Notes: generated from the sequence alone by a model not told the origin. DNA of 59,795 bases from CAZMGB01 sp964565775 (GCA_964565775.1 CAZMGB010000020.1:1-59795); one strand, 5' to 3'; shown: positions 16,919 to 27,217, counted from the stretch's first letter. Numbers and translations are program-made.

Positions 16919-19900
16919 CTACGGTGGTGGTTCCTCTGGCGGCTGCGGCGGAACGGGATTCTCGCAGGTACTCTCGTTGCGGCCGAATACCTTCTGGAGG
17001 TCCTTGATGTCGATGTCAAAGTCCTTCAGAGCGGGCTGCAGGTCGTACCACGGGTCGTACAGCAGGTTCCCGAAGGACGCGCCGTAGTGGAAGGCGATCG
17101 CCTGGTCGTCCAGCACGTCCACGCGGCAGTCGAGGTTGAGGTCACCCTCGAGGATGCGCACGGTCAGCGTCACGTCCGTGCAGATCGCGAGGTCACCGCC
17201 GGGGTTCACGCCCGGCAGCAGGATCGGCCGCCCGAGGTCGTCCACGCTTCCGTCACTCAGCGGGTCGCCGAAGATGTCGGCCAGTTCGCAGTTCTCGTCC
17301 AGGATCGTCCGCACCACGCCGTTCTCCTGGCCGGGCGTGAGCCGGTACTTCAGGTCGGCCTTCGGCAGCACCGTCAGCGTCGCAGCCGTGCCATCATCCT
17401 GAACGCCCAGCGGCGGCGGGCCGTCCTCCTGCGGGTCCTTGCTCACGCACCCGAAGAGAATGCTGTTCTCGTTGATGATGGTCGTACCGCAACCACCAAC
17501 CCCCTGCGCACCGGGAATGCGGCCGGTGCTGTACAGCCAGTCTGTGGCCGCGACGCTGATGTCAAAGATCTTGTGGTCGAACTTGACCTCAAACTCGAAG
17601 GCACCAACGCCGTCGGGATCAGCAGAGACGTTCGACACCCGCTCCTCGATTACGAGCACGCCCTCGCCGTTGAGCGTGCAGGTGGGTCCCTCACATAGCC
17701 ACAGGTTCGCCAGCGATTGCACGCCCTCCGTTGACGAATCAACGTCCTTACTCATCTCGACCGGTTCCACCGTCACCGTTCCGGTCGGTGTCACCGTAGG
17801 CGTGCGCGTGGTTGTGGGCGTCGCTGTCGCCGCCGCTGGCGTGTTCGTAGCTGTCGCTGTAGGTGTGGGCGTCGCCGTAGGCGGTACCGGCGTGTTCGTC
17901 GCCGTGGGCGTCGGCGTCTCCGTAGCCGTGGCTGTGGCTGTCGCCGTGGGTGTGGGCGTTGCTGTCGGCGTCACCGGCGTGTTCGTAGCCGTTGGCGTGG
18001 GCGTCTCGGTGGCCGTAGGTGTCGGCGTTGCCGTAGGCGGTACCGGCGTGTTCGTAGCCGTCGGCGTAGGCGTTTCCGTAGCCGTGGCTGTGGCTGTCGC
18101 CGTGGGTGTGGGCGTTGCTGTCGGCGGTACCGGCGTGTTCGTGGCCGTCGGTGTAGGCGTCGCCGTCGCGGTAGGTGTAGGCGTCGCCGTAGGCGGTATC
18201 GGCGTGTTCGTGGCCGTCGGCGTGGGAGTCGCCGTCGCGGTAGGTGTAGGCGTTGCCGTCGGCGGTACCGGCGTGTTCGTAGCCGTTGGCGTAGGCGTGT
18301 CGGTGGCCGTAGGTGNNNNNNNNNNNNNNNNNNNNNNNNNNNNNNNNNNNNNNNNNNNNNNNNNNNNNNNNNNNNNNNNNNNNNNNNNNNNNNNNNNNNN
18401 NNNNNNNNNNNNNNNTAGGCGTTGCCGTCGGCGGGACAGGCGTGTTGGTAGCAGTCGGCGTGGGCGTCGCTGTCGCCGTAGGTGTGGGCGTCGCCGTAGG
18501 CGGTACCGGCGTGTTCGTAGCCGTTGGCGTAGGCGTGTCGGTGGCCGTAGGTGTAGGCGTTGCCGTCGGCGGGACAGGCGTGTTGGTAGCAGTCGGCGTG
18601 GGCGTCGCCGTCGCCGTAGGTGTGGGCGTCGCCGTAGGCGGTACCGGCGTGTTCGTAGCCGTGGGCGTGGGCGTCGCTGTCGCAGTAGGTGTGGGCGTCG
18701 CCGTCGGCGGGACAGGTGTATTCGTAGCCGTCGGCGTAGGCGTCGCTGTCGCTGTAGGTGTAGGCGTTGCCGTAGGCGGGACAGGCGTGTTCGTAGCCGT
18801 TGGCGNNNNNNNNNNNNNNNNNNNNNNNNNNNNNNNNNNNNNNNNNNNNNNNNNNNNNNNNNNNNNNNNNNNNNNNNNNNNNNNNNNNNNNNNNNNNNNN
18901 NNNNNTAGGCGTCGCTGTCGCAGTAGGTGTGGGCGTTGCCGTCGGCGGTACCGGCGTGTTGGTAGCAGTCGGCGTGGGCGTCGCCGTCGCCGTAGGTGCC
19001 GGCGTCACCGTAGGCGGTACCGGCGTGTTCGTAGCCGTTGGCGTAGGCGTCGCTGTCGCAGTAGGTGTGGGCGTTGCCGTCGGCGGTACCGGCGTGTTCG
19101 TAGCCGTGGGCGTGGGCGTCGCTGTCGCAGTAGGTGTGGGCGTCGCCGTCGGCGGGACAGGTGTATTCGTAGCCGTCGGCGTAGGCGTCGCTGTCGCTGT
19201 AGGTGTAGGCGTTGCTGTCGGCGGTACCGGCGTGTTCGTAGCCGTCGGCGTGGGAGTCGCCGTCGCCGTAGGTGTGGGCGTTGCCGTAGGCGGTACCGGC
19301 GTGTTCGTGGCCGTCACCGTGGGTGTCGGCGTGAAGCAGATCACCTCACTGATCTGCTCGATGATGGCTTCCAGATCTGTGGAGGACGGCGCGATGAAGA
19401 AGTGGTCGCCGTCGCTGTTCTCGGCTGCGTAGCCTGCCGGTGTATTGGGCTGGTCATCGGCGCTGTCCGTGGCCATGGCTGCCAGGAGCTCCTGGCCGTT
19501 GAAACCCCAGGGGTCGTCTCCGAAGTGGATCGTGAAGATCTCGGTGCCGCCCTGCTTGGCGGCGGTAGCGGCGTCGAGAGCCAACTGAGCCGGATCATAG
19601 CCCGTGGGCCTGTTCGGATCGCCGTCGGACACGAGGATCAAGACGTCCTTGGCCGAGCCGTTGGTATCCAGCTCCGCGTCTCCCACTTCGACGGCCGATT
19701 CAAGGTTGGTGTAGGTGGAAAACGGCAGATCTGCGGTGGCCTCTTGTATGGCAGCGTAGAGGTCACCGTCGGCAGCCCCGTCGTCATCGCCGTAGGGAGG
19801 AGGGCTCTCAGTGTTGGACAGACCGTGCACGACATATGCATGCGCGTCACCGCTGTAGCCCGAGTACTCTGCAAAAGCGCCCACACCGACCATGGGAGGA

Positions 19901-20835
19901 GCGGAAGCACTCTCGAAGTAGCCCAGCAGGGTCTTGGCAGCGGTGCGCTCGTCCGCAAGGGCAGAGGTGGACATGCTGCCGGTACGGTCCAGCATCATGA
20001 CGACGTCGGCATCGACTTCGCTGGTGCAGCCGGGCGGCAGAGGCGTTGCAGTGACCGTAGCAGTGGGGGTGTCGCAGTCCACCACAACCGCGTCCGTCAG
20101 CGTGAAGAGAGGACTCGCGCCATGGCTGCAGGAGTCGTCACTGTAGGCGATGAAGTAAGCGTCGTATGTGCCTACCGAGGCGGGCGCGGTGATATCATAT
20201 GTCTCGGTGTAGGTGCCAACGGTCGTATAATCCGGTTCATGATCCTCGCACGTGACCGACCCGGGAGGGGAGGTGCTGATCCGCCAGCCGGTGGAACCCC
20301 AGTCATTGGAGTGGTGGCCATTCGTGGTCACCTTGACCACAGCGGTGATCGAAGCGCCTAGCCCTACTGTGACGCTTGCTCCGCCGTTCAGCCACACCTG
20401 ATCTACGACGCGGGCGTCCCCGAACGTCGTGGTGGCGAGGACAGTGGTCCCGTCTAGCACCTCTACAAGGTACTCCCCGTCGATGCCCTCCACGTAGAAG
20501 CCGTACATGAAACCGCCGGAGACGATGGTGACGGTATCGCTGAAGATGGAGTCGTCCGGCAGGGTGATGTGCAGGGTGAGGGTCAGTCCTTCGTAGGCTT
20601 CGAAGCCGCAGCCTTCAATGTCGACAGTCTCGCCGGGCAAGTAGTTGTCCTTGTCGGTAACAACGACCGGCCCTCCGTTCGGCGAGCACTCGGCCTGCGT
20701 TCGTGGCGTTAGACTGTTGAAGTACTGGAGCGAGAGGACGGCGAGAAGAGTGAGGGCAAACGCAGCGGCAGCGGTCAGCGCAATACGCCGCCGCTGACCT
20801 GAGGCGCCGGTGAAGGGTACCCTCACGAGGGTCAA
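16919..20835 (-). CDS. Giant surface protein: vWA domain, Thr-Pro minisatellite stalk, cohesin/dockerin-like C-terminus (two assembly gaps)
   Basis: I read one gene from a TTG at 20835 (a GTG three codons in is an alternative) to a stop at 16919, broken by two 100-N gaps that shift the apparent frame. Order: signal anchor (IALTAAAAFALTLLAVLSL), a beta/Ig-like domain (about 50-250), a von Willebrand A domain (about 277-505) with a MIDAS-like DRTGSMS at 283-289 and LILVSDGDPNRP, then a stalk of 23-residue Thr-Pro repeats (TATNTPVPPTATPTPTATA). The C-terminal 270 residues hold a cohesin-like domain (GAFEFEVKFDHKIFDISV) and a dockerin-like end (EGDLNLDCRVDVLDDQAI, DFDIDIKDLQKVFGRN) shared with the gene at 22690. 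It is probably a fibrillar adhesin or docking protein. It has its own promoter at 20992-21020. Confidence 0.82.
18316..18415. other. Assembly gap (100 N) inside the minisatellite
   Basis: A run of exactly 100 Ns, a placeholder length. It explains the frame change between the flanking repeat segments. Confidence 0.97.
18806..18905. other. Second assembly gap (100 N) inside the minisatellite
   Basis: A second run of exactly 100 Ns in the same repeat array. The repeat number and the frame across it are undetermined. Confidence 0.97.
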
Positions 20836-20991
20836 CCTATCTCGCCTACAGAACGATCAGCCGGCTGCCATCGGGCCCACTGCCTAAACGCAAACGCACA
20901 ATCCCTCCTCAAGCGCGGGGCATTGAGCATAAGAATGCGTTTCGGCGGGGAATTCAACAGGGACTTTGCGGCGGGGCCACCAGACGAACCC

Positions 20992-21020
20992 CTTATACAC
21001 CAGCGCTCTTGAGCTGTCAA
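20992..21020 (-). promoter_or_regulatory. Strong promoter for the vWA surface protein
   Basis: On the minus strand a perfect TTGACA (21015-21020), a 17-nt spacer and TATAAG (20992-20997). It predicts a leader of about 150 nt before the start at 20835. Confidence 0.6.
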
Positions 21021-21220
21021 CCCCTTTTTGGTTTCCAGCTACAATTTCTCCTTCACCGGCGGGCGCGACCGGACGCGTCCACGTGTACTCGGGCCCCTCC
21101 CCATCCTTGACTCTCGGCCGGACACGTGCTACACACTGTGTGGGACTGACACTGGCCTGACGCGCCGGTCCGAGCGTTGGCGAGCGCGCCGTCCCGGGCA
21201 TGGATAGCCGACGGTAATGA

Positions 21221-21253
21221 GGAGAGGACGCCGGGTCCTCTCCTTTCTTCTCT
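21221..21253 (+). terminator. Hairpin with pyrimidine tail, terminator-like, upstream of the GT87 gene
   Basis: GGAGAGGAC (21221-21229) and GTCCTCTCC (21235-21243) form a perfect 9-bp stem with a 5-nt loop, followed by TTTCTTCTCT on the plus strand. The nearest genes are divergent (starts at 20835 and 21395), so no plus-strand gene ends here. It may be a leader attenuator of the GT87 operon or the end of a small RNA. The rest of the 559-nt gap 20836-21394 holds only the minus promoter. Confidence 0.45.
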
Positions 21254-21394
21254 GGCGTCGGCGGGGCGAGGCCTGACGGAGTGCGCCGTCTATGGCGACG
21301 CCCTACTAGAGATACAGTAAGGGCCGTCCGACGTTATCTCTAGGGGAAGAAACTCGATGCGCCCATTCGCCGCTCGCCAGCGGAGGTCATCCGC

Positions 21395-22693
21395 GTGGTA
21401 GAGAAGACGCTGCCACGCGTGCCATTCGAGTTTGCGCTAGCCGTGCTTGCCGGCGCTATCCTCTGGCTGGCACTCGGGCTCTGGTCCAACGCTCTGAGCT
21501 ACGTCTCGCCCAAGCTCACCACGCAAACCACGCTGGGCCCGGCGCTTGACGACTACGGTGTCTTTCACACCGCCGCCAGGATGGTGGCCAAGGGTGAAGG
21601 CAGCGACCTCTATGACCTGGATGTGGTGCATGAGGAGCAGGCCGTCACCTATGGGCCGCCGCCCGAGAAGAACCCCCTGCTGCCGTTCTACAATCCGCCG
21701 GCCTTCGCCGCGGTCTTAGTGCCCCTTACGTTCCTGCCCATCAACGTCGCCGCCAGCCTCTTCTTGCTCGCCAGCGCGAGCGCCCTCGTGGTGGCGGCAT
21801 GGCTTCTTTGGCGTCATGCCCGCCTTCGAGGAATAGGCACCTGGTTGTGGGTGACGGCCGCCCTCAGCTTCCTGCCGTTGCAGGACGCCATTTATCACGG
21901 CCAGCTTTCGTTCTTTCTGCTCCTTATTTGGACGGCCAGCTTCTTCCTGTTTGCGCGGGGTCGCGACCGACTCGCAGGTGCCACCCTCGGCCTTCTCCTG
22001 GTCAAACCCCCATTGCTCCTGCTACCCCTGGCGATCCTGGTTTGGAAGAGGCGATGGCAGGCGCTCCAGGGGGCAGCGGCGATCGTTGGCGGTGGCGTGG
22101 TCCTTTCCGTGCTGGCGAGCGGGCCGGCCATCCTTTGGGGCTATCCGAGCTTTCTGCGGCAGGCGGCGGGCTGGGACGACATCAACGGCATCGCCATCTG
22201 GTTCATGTTCGGGTGGAACGCGCTGTTCCGCGCTTCCCTGGGTGCCGGCCAGCACGCCACCGTATCGTTCTGGGCAGCAGTGCTCTCGGTTCCCACCGTG
22301 CTGGCCTGTCTCGCCGCCTGGAGGGGGCCCTGGGAGACCTCCAGCCGGCGATTCGGAACACGTTTCGCCGCCCTTGTCTTAGCGGTGCTCCTTATCAACC
22401 CGCATCTTTACCGCCAGGACCTGGTGGTGCTCTTGCTACCCGCCGCTCTCATGCTCGGCGCCGCGCAAGGCCAGGGCTGGCGCCTCTCCCTCTCACTCTA
22501 CCTGGTGGTGGGGTGGCTCGGCATCCTGTATCACTTCGTCTTGCTAGACGCCCTCGGAGTTAACCTCACCGTGCTCAACATGGCTCTTTTCCTCACGCTG
22601 TGTGTCGTCGCGTCTCTGCCAGGACGAATTCGATTCCCGGAGCTCGGGCGCAGACGACGCATCGCACTGGCGGGCGAGGTGCCGATCCAGTGA
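21395..22693 (+). CDS. GT87-family (DUF2029) membrane mannosyltransferase-like protein
   Basis: A 432-residue polytopic membrane protein. The start is a GTG at 21395, placed 8 nt after GGAGGT. The pattern is that of GT87 polyprenyl-phosphate-mannose-dependent alpha-mannosyltransferases: an acidic motif after helix 1 (DDYGVFHTAARMVAKGEGSDLYD, in which the first Asp pair is the likely catalytic or donor site), FYNPPAFAAVLVPLTFLP, a central GQLSFFLLL, LLVKPPLLLLPLAIL, and late NPHLYRQDLVVLLLPA. It would mannosylate an extracellular acceptor. Its stop overlaps the start of the next gene by 4 nt (GTGA at 22690-22693), so it is translationally coupled to the multi-cohesin protein, suggesting that protein or its Thr-rich linkers as the acceptor. 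That last link is inference. Confidence 0.8.
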   Translation: MVEKTLPRVPFEFALAVLAGAILWLALGLWSNALSYVSPKLTTQTTLGPALDDYGVFHTAARMVAKGEGSDLYDLDVVHEEQAVTYGPPPEKNPLLPFYNPPAFAAVLVPLTFLPINVAASLFLLASASALVVAAWLLWRHARLRGIGTWLWVTAALSFLPLQDAIYHGQLSFFLLLIWTASFFLFARGRDRLAGATLGLLLVKPPLLLLPLAILVWKRRWQALQGAAAIVGGGVVLSVLASGPAILWGYPSFLRQAAGWDDINGIAIWFMFGWNALFRASLGAGQHATVSFWAAVLSVPTVLACLAAWRGPWETSSRRFGTRFAALVLAVLLINPHLYRQDLVVLLLPAALMLGAAQGQGWRLSLSLYLVVGWLGILYHFVLLDALGVNLTVLNMALFLTLCVVASLPGRIRFPELGRRRRIALAGEVPIQ

Positions 22694-25600
22694 GAGCGTG
22701 GTGGCGGATACTAACCGGCCTGGCACGGGGATGCGCACACCGGGCACCGGCCAGATTCGTGCGGCCACGCCGGCGCGACGCGGCGATTGCGGCGACCGTC
22801 CTGGCCACCACCCTCCTCCTTTCGGTTGCCTTCGGCCTTCCCAATGATCGCTTCCCCATCTTGGGGGCCATCTTCGGCCAGTCCACCTACCCCACGCCCC
22901 CACCGGCAACTCCCGTGCCGACTGCCACCTCGACACCAACGCCAGAGGCCACAGCCACGCTCACGCCGACACCGACAGCCACGTCAACACCTACAGCCAC
23001 GCTAACACCAACCGTTACGCGGACGCCGACGTCGACGCCCACACCGACGCTCTCACCAACGCCAACGGCCACACCCATCCCCACAGACTGCGGGGCCGTG
23101 AGCGGAACCGTCGTCTGCATTCAGCCGACTACGCAGACCGCCACGATCGGCTCCCAGTTCGCGGCGTACGTGGTGGCCGATAACGTCACCAATCTCGGCG
23201 CCTTCGAGTTCACGCTGGCCTACCAGCCCGGCGTGATACAGTTCCTGAACATCAGCCCCGGGCCGTTCCTGGGGAGCACCGGGCGCCAAGTCAACTGCCT
23301 TGACCCCATTGTCACCGCCGACAGCGTTCGTTTTACCTGCGTTACGCTCCTTTCGGAGCCGGACGGCCCGAACGGCGCCGGCGTAGTCGCAGTCGCCAAC
23401 TTCCTGCCCATCGCCGAGGGAACCAGCGTCCTCGACCTCCAGGACGTGATCCTCCTCCACCCTAACGCCACGGCGATGCCGGTGGACCACGTGCTCGATG
23501 GCTCCGTCACAGTGGGGGTCGCTCCCACTCCCATCACGACACCTGTCGCCACGTCCACGGCCACGGCGACATTGCCGCCGGGGGTCACCCCCACGATAAC
23601 GCTCACACCGACTATCACAAACACGCCTACGATTACGCCGACGCCGACCGTCACGAAGACGCCCACCATTACCCCAACTCGAACGCCGACGCCCGGCCCG
23701 GTGCGCGTGAAGGTCGTGCCTCCATCTCAGACGGCCTCCGCTGGAGATGAATTCTCAATCGACGTCGCAGTCGACAATGTGGTCAATCTTGGTGCCTACC
23801 AGTTCGACCTGGTCTTCGATCCGTCCGTGGTGGCTTTCGTCGACGTCAGCAACGGCCCCTTCCTGGGCAGCACAGGCCGCACAGTAGACTGCCCGGCACC
23901 CATCATTGGTGCTTCCAGCGTGCGCTTCGCCTGCGCCACCCTGGGGTCAGAGCCGGGAGGACCCAACGGCTCCGGGGTGCTTGCCACCGTTGTGCTGAGC
24001 GGAGCGGGCGTCGGCACCAGCGCCCTCGATCTTCAAGGAGTGGTACTGTTGACGCCCCCCGCGGCGCCCATAACAGTCCAGGAGATTGTCGACGGCTCAG
24101 TTACCCTGGTACCACCCACTCCCACCCTTACGCCGACCACGACTCTGACCCCCACGATCACACCCACAGCGACGGAGACCGCTACACTGGAGCCGGGCGT
24201 CACTCCCACCATAACGTTGACGCCAACTATCACGCTGACACCGACTATTACGTCGACGCCCACGGTCACACCGACGATGACCGTTACACCGACCCGGACG
24301 CCGACGCCGGGCCCGGTGCAGGTGAGAGTCGACCCGCCCGATCAGATCGCCTCGACGTTTACTCAATTCACTGTCGATATCGACGTGGACAGCGTCGTCA
24401 ACCTCGGCGCCTACCAGTTTGTGCTTTCCTTTGATCCCGCCATCGTGGCCTTTGTGAACGTCAGCAATGGTCTCTTCCTGGGCAGCAGCGGCCGGACGGT
24501 GAACTGCCCCCCTGCGATCGTGGGGGCCTCAAGCGTCCGCTTCGCCTGCGCCACCCTGGGGTCCGAGCCGGAAGGCCCCAGCGGCTCGGGGGTCCTGGCC
24601 ACCGTGACCTTCGAGGCCCTGACCGAGGGCACCAGCGCGCTCGCCCTCAGCGACGTGGTTCTCCTGCATCCTAACGCTAGCGACATAACGGTCGAACATG
24701 TGCTCGACGGTTCGGTGACGACGATCACCGGTCCCACTCCGACAGTCACCCTTACGCCCACCATCACGCCCACCTACCCGCCCGGCGTTACTCCATCGGC
24801 GACGCCAACACGCACTCCGACTGCCACCACCACGCCCGCGGGAAGCCCGACACCGACGCCCGTGCCGGCCATTATGGCCGTCGATCCTGCCAGCCAGAGC
24901 GTGCTCGTGGGCCAGCAGTTCACCGTTAATGTAACCGTGGCCGATGTCACCAATCTGGGCGCGTACGAGTGGATGATGGAGTTCGATCCCTCGAAAATCG
25001 AGTTCGTCAGCGTCGCCGACGGCGGCTTCCTCGGCAGCAGCGGCCGGACGCTGTTCTGCCCCAGCCCCATCCTGAATACGGGCTCGGTTCGCTTCGGCTG
25101 TGTGACTTCGGGGACGGCGCCCGGCGTCAGCGGCTCAGGAATCCTGTCCACCCTGACCTTCAACGCCCTGGCCGAGGGGACCAGTGCTCTGAACCTGACT
25201 CTCGTCTCACTCGGAGATCCCAACGGTGACGACATCTTTGTCGTAGGCCAGAACGGGAGCGTGACAGTCACACCAAGCGTCGCAGCAGCACCCGGCGGCG
25301 ACTCAAGTGCCATCGGTCAGGGCGGCGTGGCCCTGGCGTCGGCGGCTCGCTCCACCTCGCCGGCCGGTGGCGGTCCAGGGGAGGTTCCTGAGGACGCGAG
25401 CAGCCTGCTCATCGTCGTCGCCGCGATAGCCCTGGCGGTGGGCCTGGCGATCGGGCTGTCGGCACTCGCGACCTTCGCCCTGGAACCGGGTGCCAGGGCA
25501 CCCGTTACGGGGCTAGCCGTCGCGCTCCTGGCTGGGGCTGTGGTCCTCGCTTCGCAGGCGACGACTCAGGCGGGCGGGCACAGCGAGAGAGCCACGATTG

Positions 25601-27108
25601 ACTTGAGTCAGCACCCCTCGGACGAAGTCAAGCTCATCAGCTTGGTTCTCTCCCCGGCTGACGTGCCCGACGCCTTCACCGGGACCGAACTCTCAGCGGC
25701 AAGCGGCTCAGTTTCCACAATCAAGGAGCCCGAATCAGCCACTTTGTTCCTCGGGGGGGGTGATGCCGTCATCCAGGAGCGGGTCACCAACGTCCCCGAG
25801 CCGGGGCTGGGCAGCTTCGACCTGCTTGTCTTCTTCGATGCTTCGATTGTCAACCTTTCGTTCCAGGAAGGTCCGTTCCTGGGGAGCACAGGCCGCTCCA
25901 CCAGTTGCTCCGCCGACTTCTCCCAACGGTGGGTGCGTTTCTCCTGCGACTCCTCCGGTAGCGGGCCGGGGCCCACCGGTTCGGGCGTCCTCGCCAACAT
26001 CATCGTTCGGCCCGACCCTGACCTGCACTTCCGCCCTACGGCCAATAACGGTGCGGTCACGCTGCTCGACGACTTTGGCCCTGAGGTCTACCTCATGGAC
26101 ATAAACGACGCAGAGATCCCGATCGCCCACGTGGGAGACTCTCTCCTGACGGTGCGCGCTCTGGAGGGCGACTTCAACGAGGACTGCGTCATCAACGTCT
26201 TCGACGACCAGGCCATCTCATACCGCTACCAGACGTTCTTCGGCCTGCTGTTGTACGATCCGTTCTTCGACGTCGAACCGATGTTTCCGGACTTCGACAT
26301 CGACATCAAGGACCTCCAGTTCGTCTACGGTCGGAACGGCTTTGTTTGCCAGACGCCGACGCCCACTCCTAGCCCGACGCCCTCCATCACGCCCACTCCT
26401 ACGGAGACGGCTACGCCGACCATTACCCCGACGCCTACCGTTACGCCGACCGCTACGCAAACCGCTACGCCGACGCCGACCACTACGGGTACGCCCGTCA
26501 CCGCCACGCCGACCACTACCGGCACGCCCGTCACCGCCACGCCGACCACTACCGGCACGCCAGCTACCGCTACGCCGACCACCACCGGCACGCCCGTGAC
26601 CGCTACACCCACCATTACCGGCACGCCCGCTACCGCCACGCCGACCACCACCGGCACGCCCGCCACCGCTACGCCGAGCGCCACCGGCACGCCCGCCACC
26701 GCTACGCCGAGCGCTACCGGCACGCCCGCCATAGCCACGCCCATCGCAATCGCAGGTACGCCCACGGTGACGCCGTCCGCTGTTGCCTCGGCGGTTCCCG
26801 CAGCCGTCGCTACAGCCACTGCGGCGGTCGGGGGGCTTCCTCCGACCGGCAGTGGCGCCGGCGGCGGTACACCCTGGACTTCGTCGAGCGTCATCGGCCT
26901 GGCACTGGCCCTGGGAGGGCTGGCCCTCCTCTACGCCGGCCTCCGGCCAAGGCGAAAGCAGACGCAGCCCGCGACCGGGCACGCAGACGCGCCCGGACTT
27001 TCCGCTGGCGACGCCTTGGCCAATCTCCACGCTTCCCTGGAGAGGATGATCGCCGAACGGGAGAACGCCCGCGACGAGGGGCGTCGAGAGCCGGAGGAAA
27101 GGGACTAG
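22690..27108 (+). CDS. Multi-cohesin-like surface scaffold with Thr/Pro linkers, dockerin-like domain and LPPTG motif
   Basis: A 1472-residue protein from the GTG that overlaps the previous stop. A transmembrane or signal segment (about 30-50) is followed by a Thr/Pro linker. Four cohesin-like domains lie at about 140-278, 336-475, 541-680 and 725-865, each with NLGAYxF and the signature GPFLGSTGR, then a conserved Cys pair region (VDCPAP..SVRFACATLGSEP) and SGVLATV. Two hydrophobic segments (about 903-925 and 942-957) follow, then a fifth cohesin-like domain (about 1007-1150). A dockerin-like domain comes next (EGDFNEDCVINVFDDQAI ... DFDIDIKDLQFVYGRN). Another Thr/Pro linker leads to LPPTG (1383-1387), a hydrophobic helix and RPRRK, resembling a sortase signal but with a 50-residue tail. 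It is probably a surface scaffold. Confidence 0.87.
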   Translation: MRAWWRILTGLARGCAHRAPARFVRPRRRDAAIAATVLATTLLLSVAFGLPNDRFPILGAIFGQSTYPTPPPATPVPTATSTPTPEATATLTPTPTATSTPTATLTPTVTRTPTSTPTPTLSPTPTATPIPTDCGAVSGTVVCIQPTTQTATIGSQFAAYVVADNVTNLGAFEFTLAYQPGVIQFLNISPGPFLGSTGRQVNCLDPIVTADSVRFTCVTLLSEPDGPNGAGVVAVANFLPIAEGTSVLDLQDVILLHPNATAMPVDHVLDGSVTVGVAPTPITTPVATSTATATLPPGVTPTITLTPTITNTPTITPTPTVTKTPTITPTRTPTPGPVRVKVVPPSQTASAGDEFSIDVAVDNVVNLGAYQFDLVFDPSVVAFVDVSNGPFLGSTGRTVDCPAPIIGASSVRFACATLGSEPGGPNGSGVLATVVLSGAGVGTSALDLQGVVLLTPPAAPITVQEIVDGSVTLVPPTPTLTPTTTLTPTITPTATETATLEPGVTPTITLTPTITLTPTITSTPTVTPTMTVTPTRTPTPGPVQVRVDPPDQIASTFTQFTVDIDVDSVVNLGAYQFVLSFDPAIVAFVNVSNGLFLGSSGRTVNCPPAIVGASSVRFACATLGSEPEGPSGSGVLATVTFEALTEGTSALALSDVVLLHPNASDITVEHVLDGSVTTITGPTPTVTLTPTITPTYPPGVTPSATPTRTPTATTTPAGSPTPTPVPAIMAVDPASQSVLVGQQFTVNVTVADVTNLGAYEWMMEFDPSKIEFVSVADGGFLGSSGRTLFCPSPILNTGSVRFGCVTSGTAPGVSGSGILSTLTFNALAEGTSALNLTLVSLGDPNGDDIFVVGQNGSVTVTPSVAAAPGGDSSAIGQGGVALASAARSTSPAGGGPGEVPEDASSLLIVVAAIALAVGLAIGLSALATFALEPGARAPVTGLAVALLAGAVVLASQATTQAGGHSERATIDLSQHPSDEVKLISLVLSPADVPDAFTGTELSAASGSVSTIKEPESATLFLGGGDAVIQERVTNVPEPGLGSFDLLVFFDASIVNLSFQEGPFLGSTGRSTSCSADFSQRWVRFSCDSSGSGPGPTGSGVLANIIVRPDPDLHFRPTANNGAVTLLDDFGPEVYLMDINDAEIPIAHVGDSLLTVRALEGDFNEDCVINVFDDQAISYRYQTFFGLLLYDPFFDVEPMFPDFDIDIKDLQFVYGRNGFVCQTPTPTPSPTPSITPTPTETATPTITPTPTVTPTATQTATPTPTTTGTPVTATPTTTGTPVTATPTTTGTPATATPTTTGTPVTATPTITGTPATATPTTTGTPATATPSATGTPATATPSATGTPAIATPIAIAGTPTVTPSAVASAVPAAVATATAAVGGLPPTGSGAGGGTPWTSSSVIGLALALGGLALLYAGLRPRRKQTQPATGHADAPGLSAGDALANLHASLERMIAERENARDEGRREPEERD

Positions 27109-27217
27109 GGCGCGGCCTCGCGGACCAGAATGGTGGCGTCCGGGAGCCTCTCCGACACAGGGACGTGGCGGCTGAAGAACTGCGCCTCTTGCTCAGCCTG
27201 GTGTTCCCAGGCGATGG

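Larger units (their letters stand above)
17870..19330. repeat. 69-bp coding minisatellite (23-residue Thr/Pro-rich unit)
   Basis: Tandem units of 69 nt, measured between successive GGCGTGTTCG segments, vary by a few silent or conservative bases. About 18 units are readable outside the two N gaps; the true number is unknown because assemblers collapse such arrays. The unit length is a multiple of three, so copy changes keep the frame. Confidence 0.88.

Noticed and set aside
17870..19330. Possible CRISPR array
   Set aside because: The 69-bp units are contiguous and coding without unique spacers; this is a protein-coding minisatellite.
18313..20361. Plus-strand frame with GVAVAVGVGVAV repeats
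   Set aside because: It is the antisense of the Thr/Pro repeats and vWA domain, and passes through an N gap.
20966..21160. 64-residue plus-strand frame in the divergent gap
   Set aside because: No ribosome binding site, it spans the minus-strand promoter, and its composition is not protein-like.
22600..22689. ATG-like start at 22600 for the multi-cohesin gene
   Set aside because: It would lie inside the GT87 gene with no signal peptide benefit; the GTGA overlap at 22690 is better.
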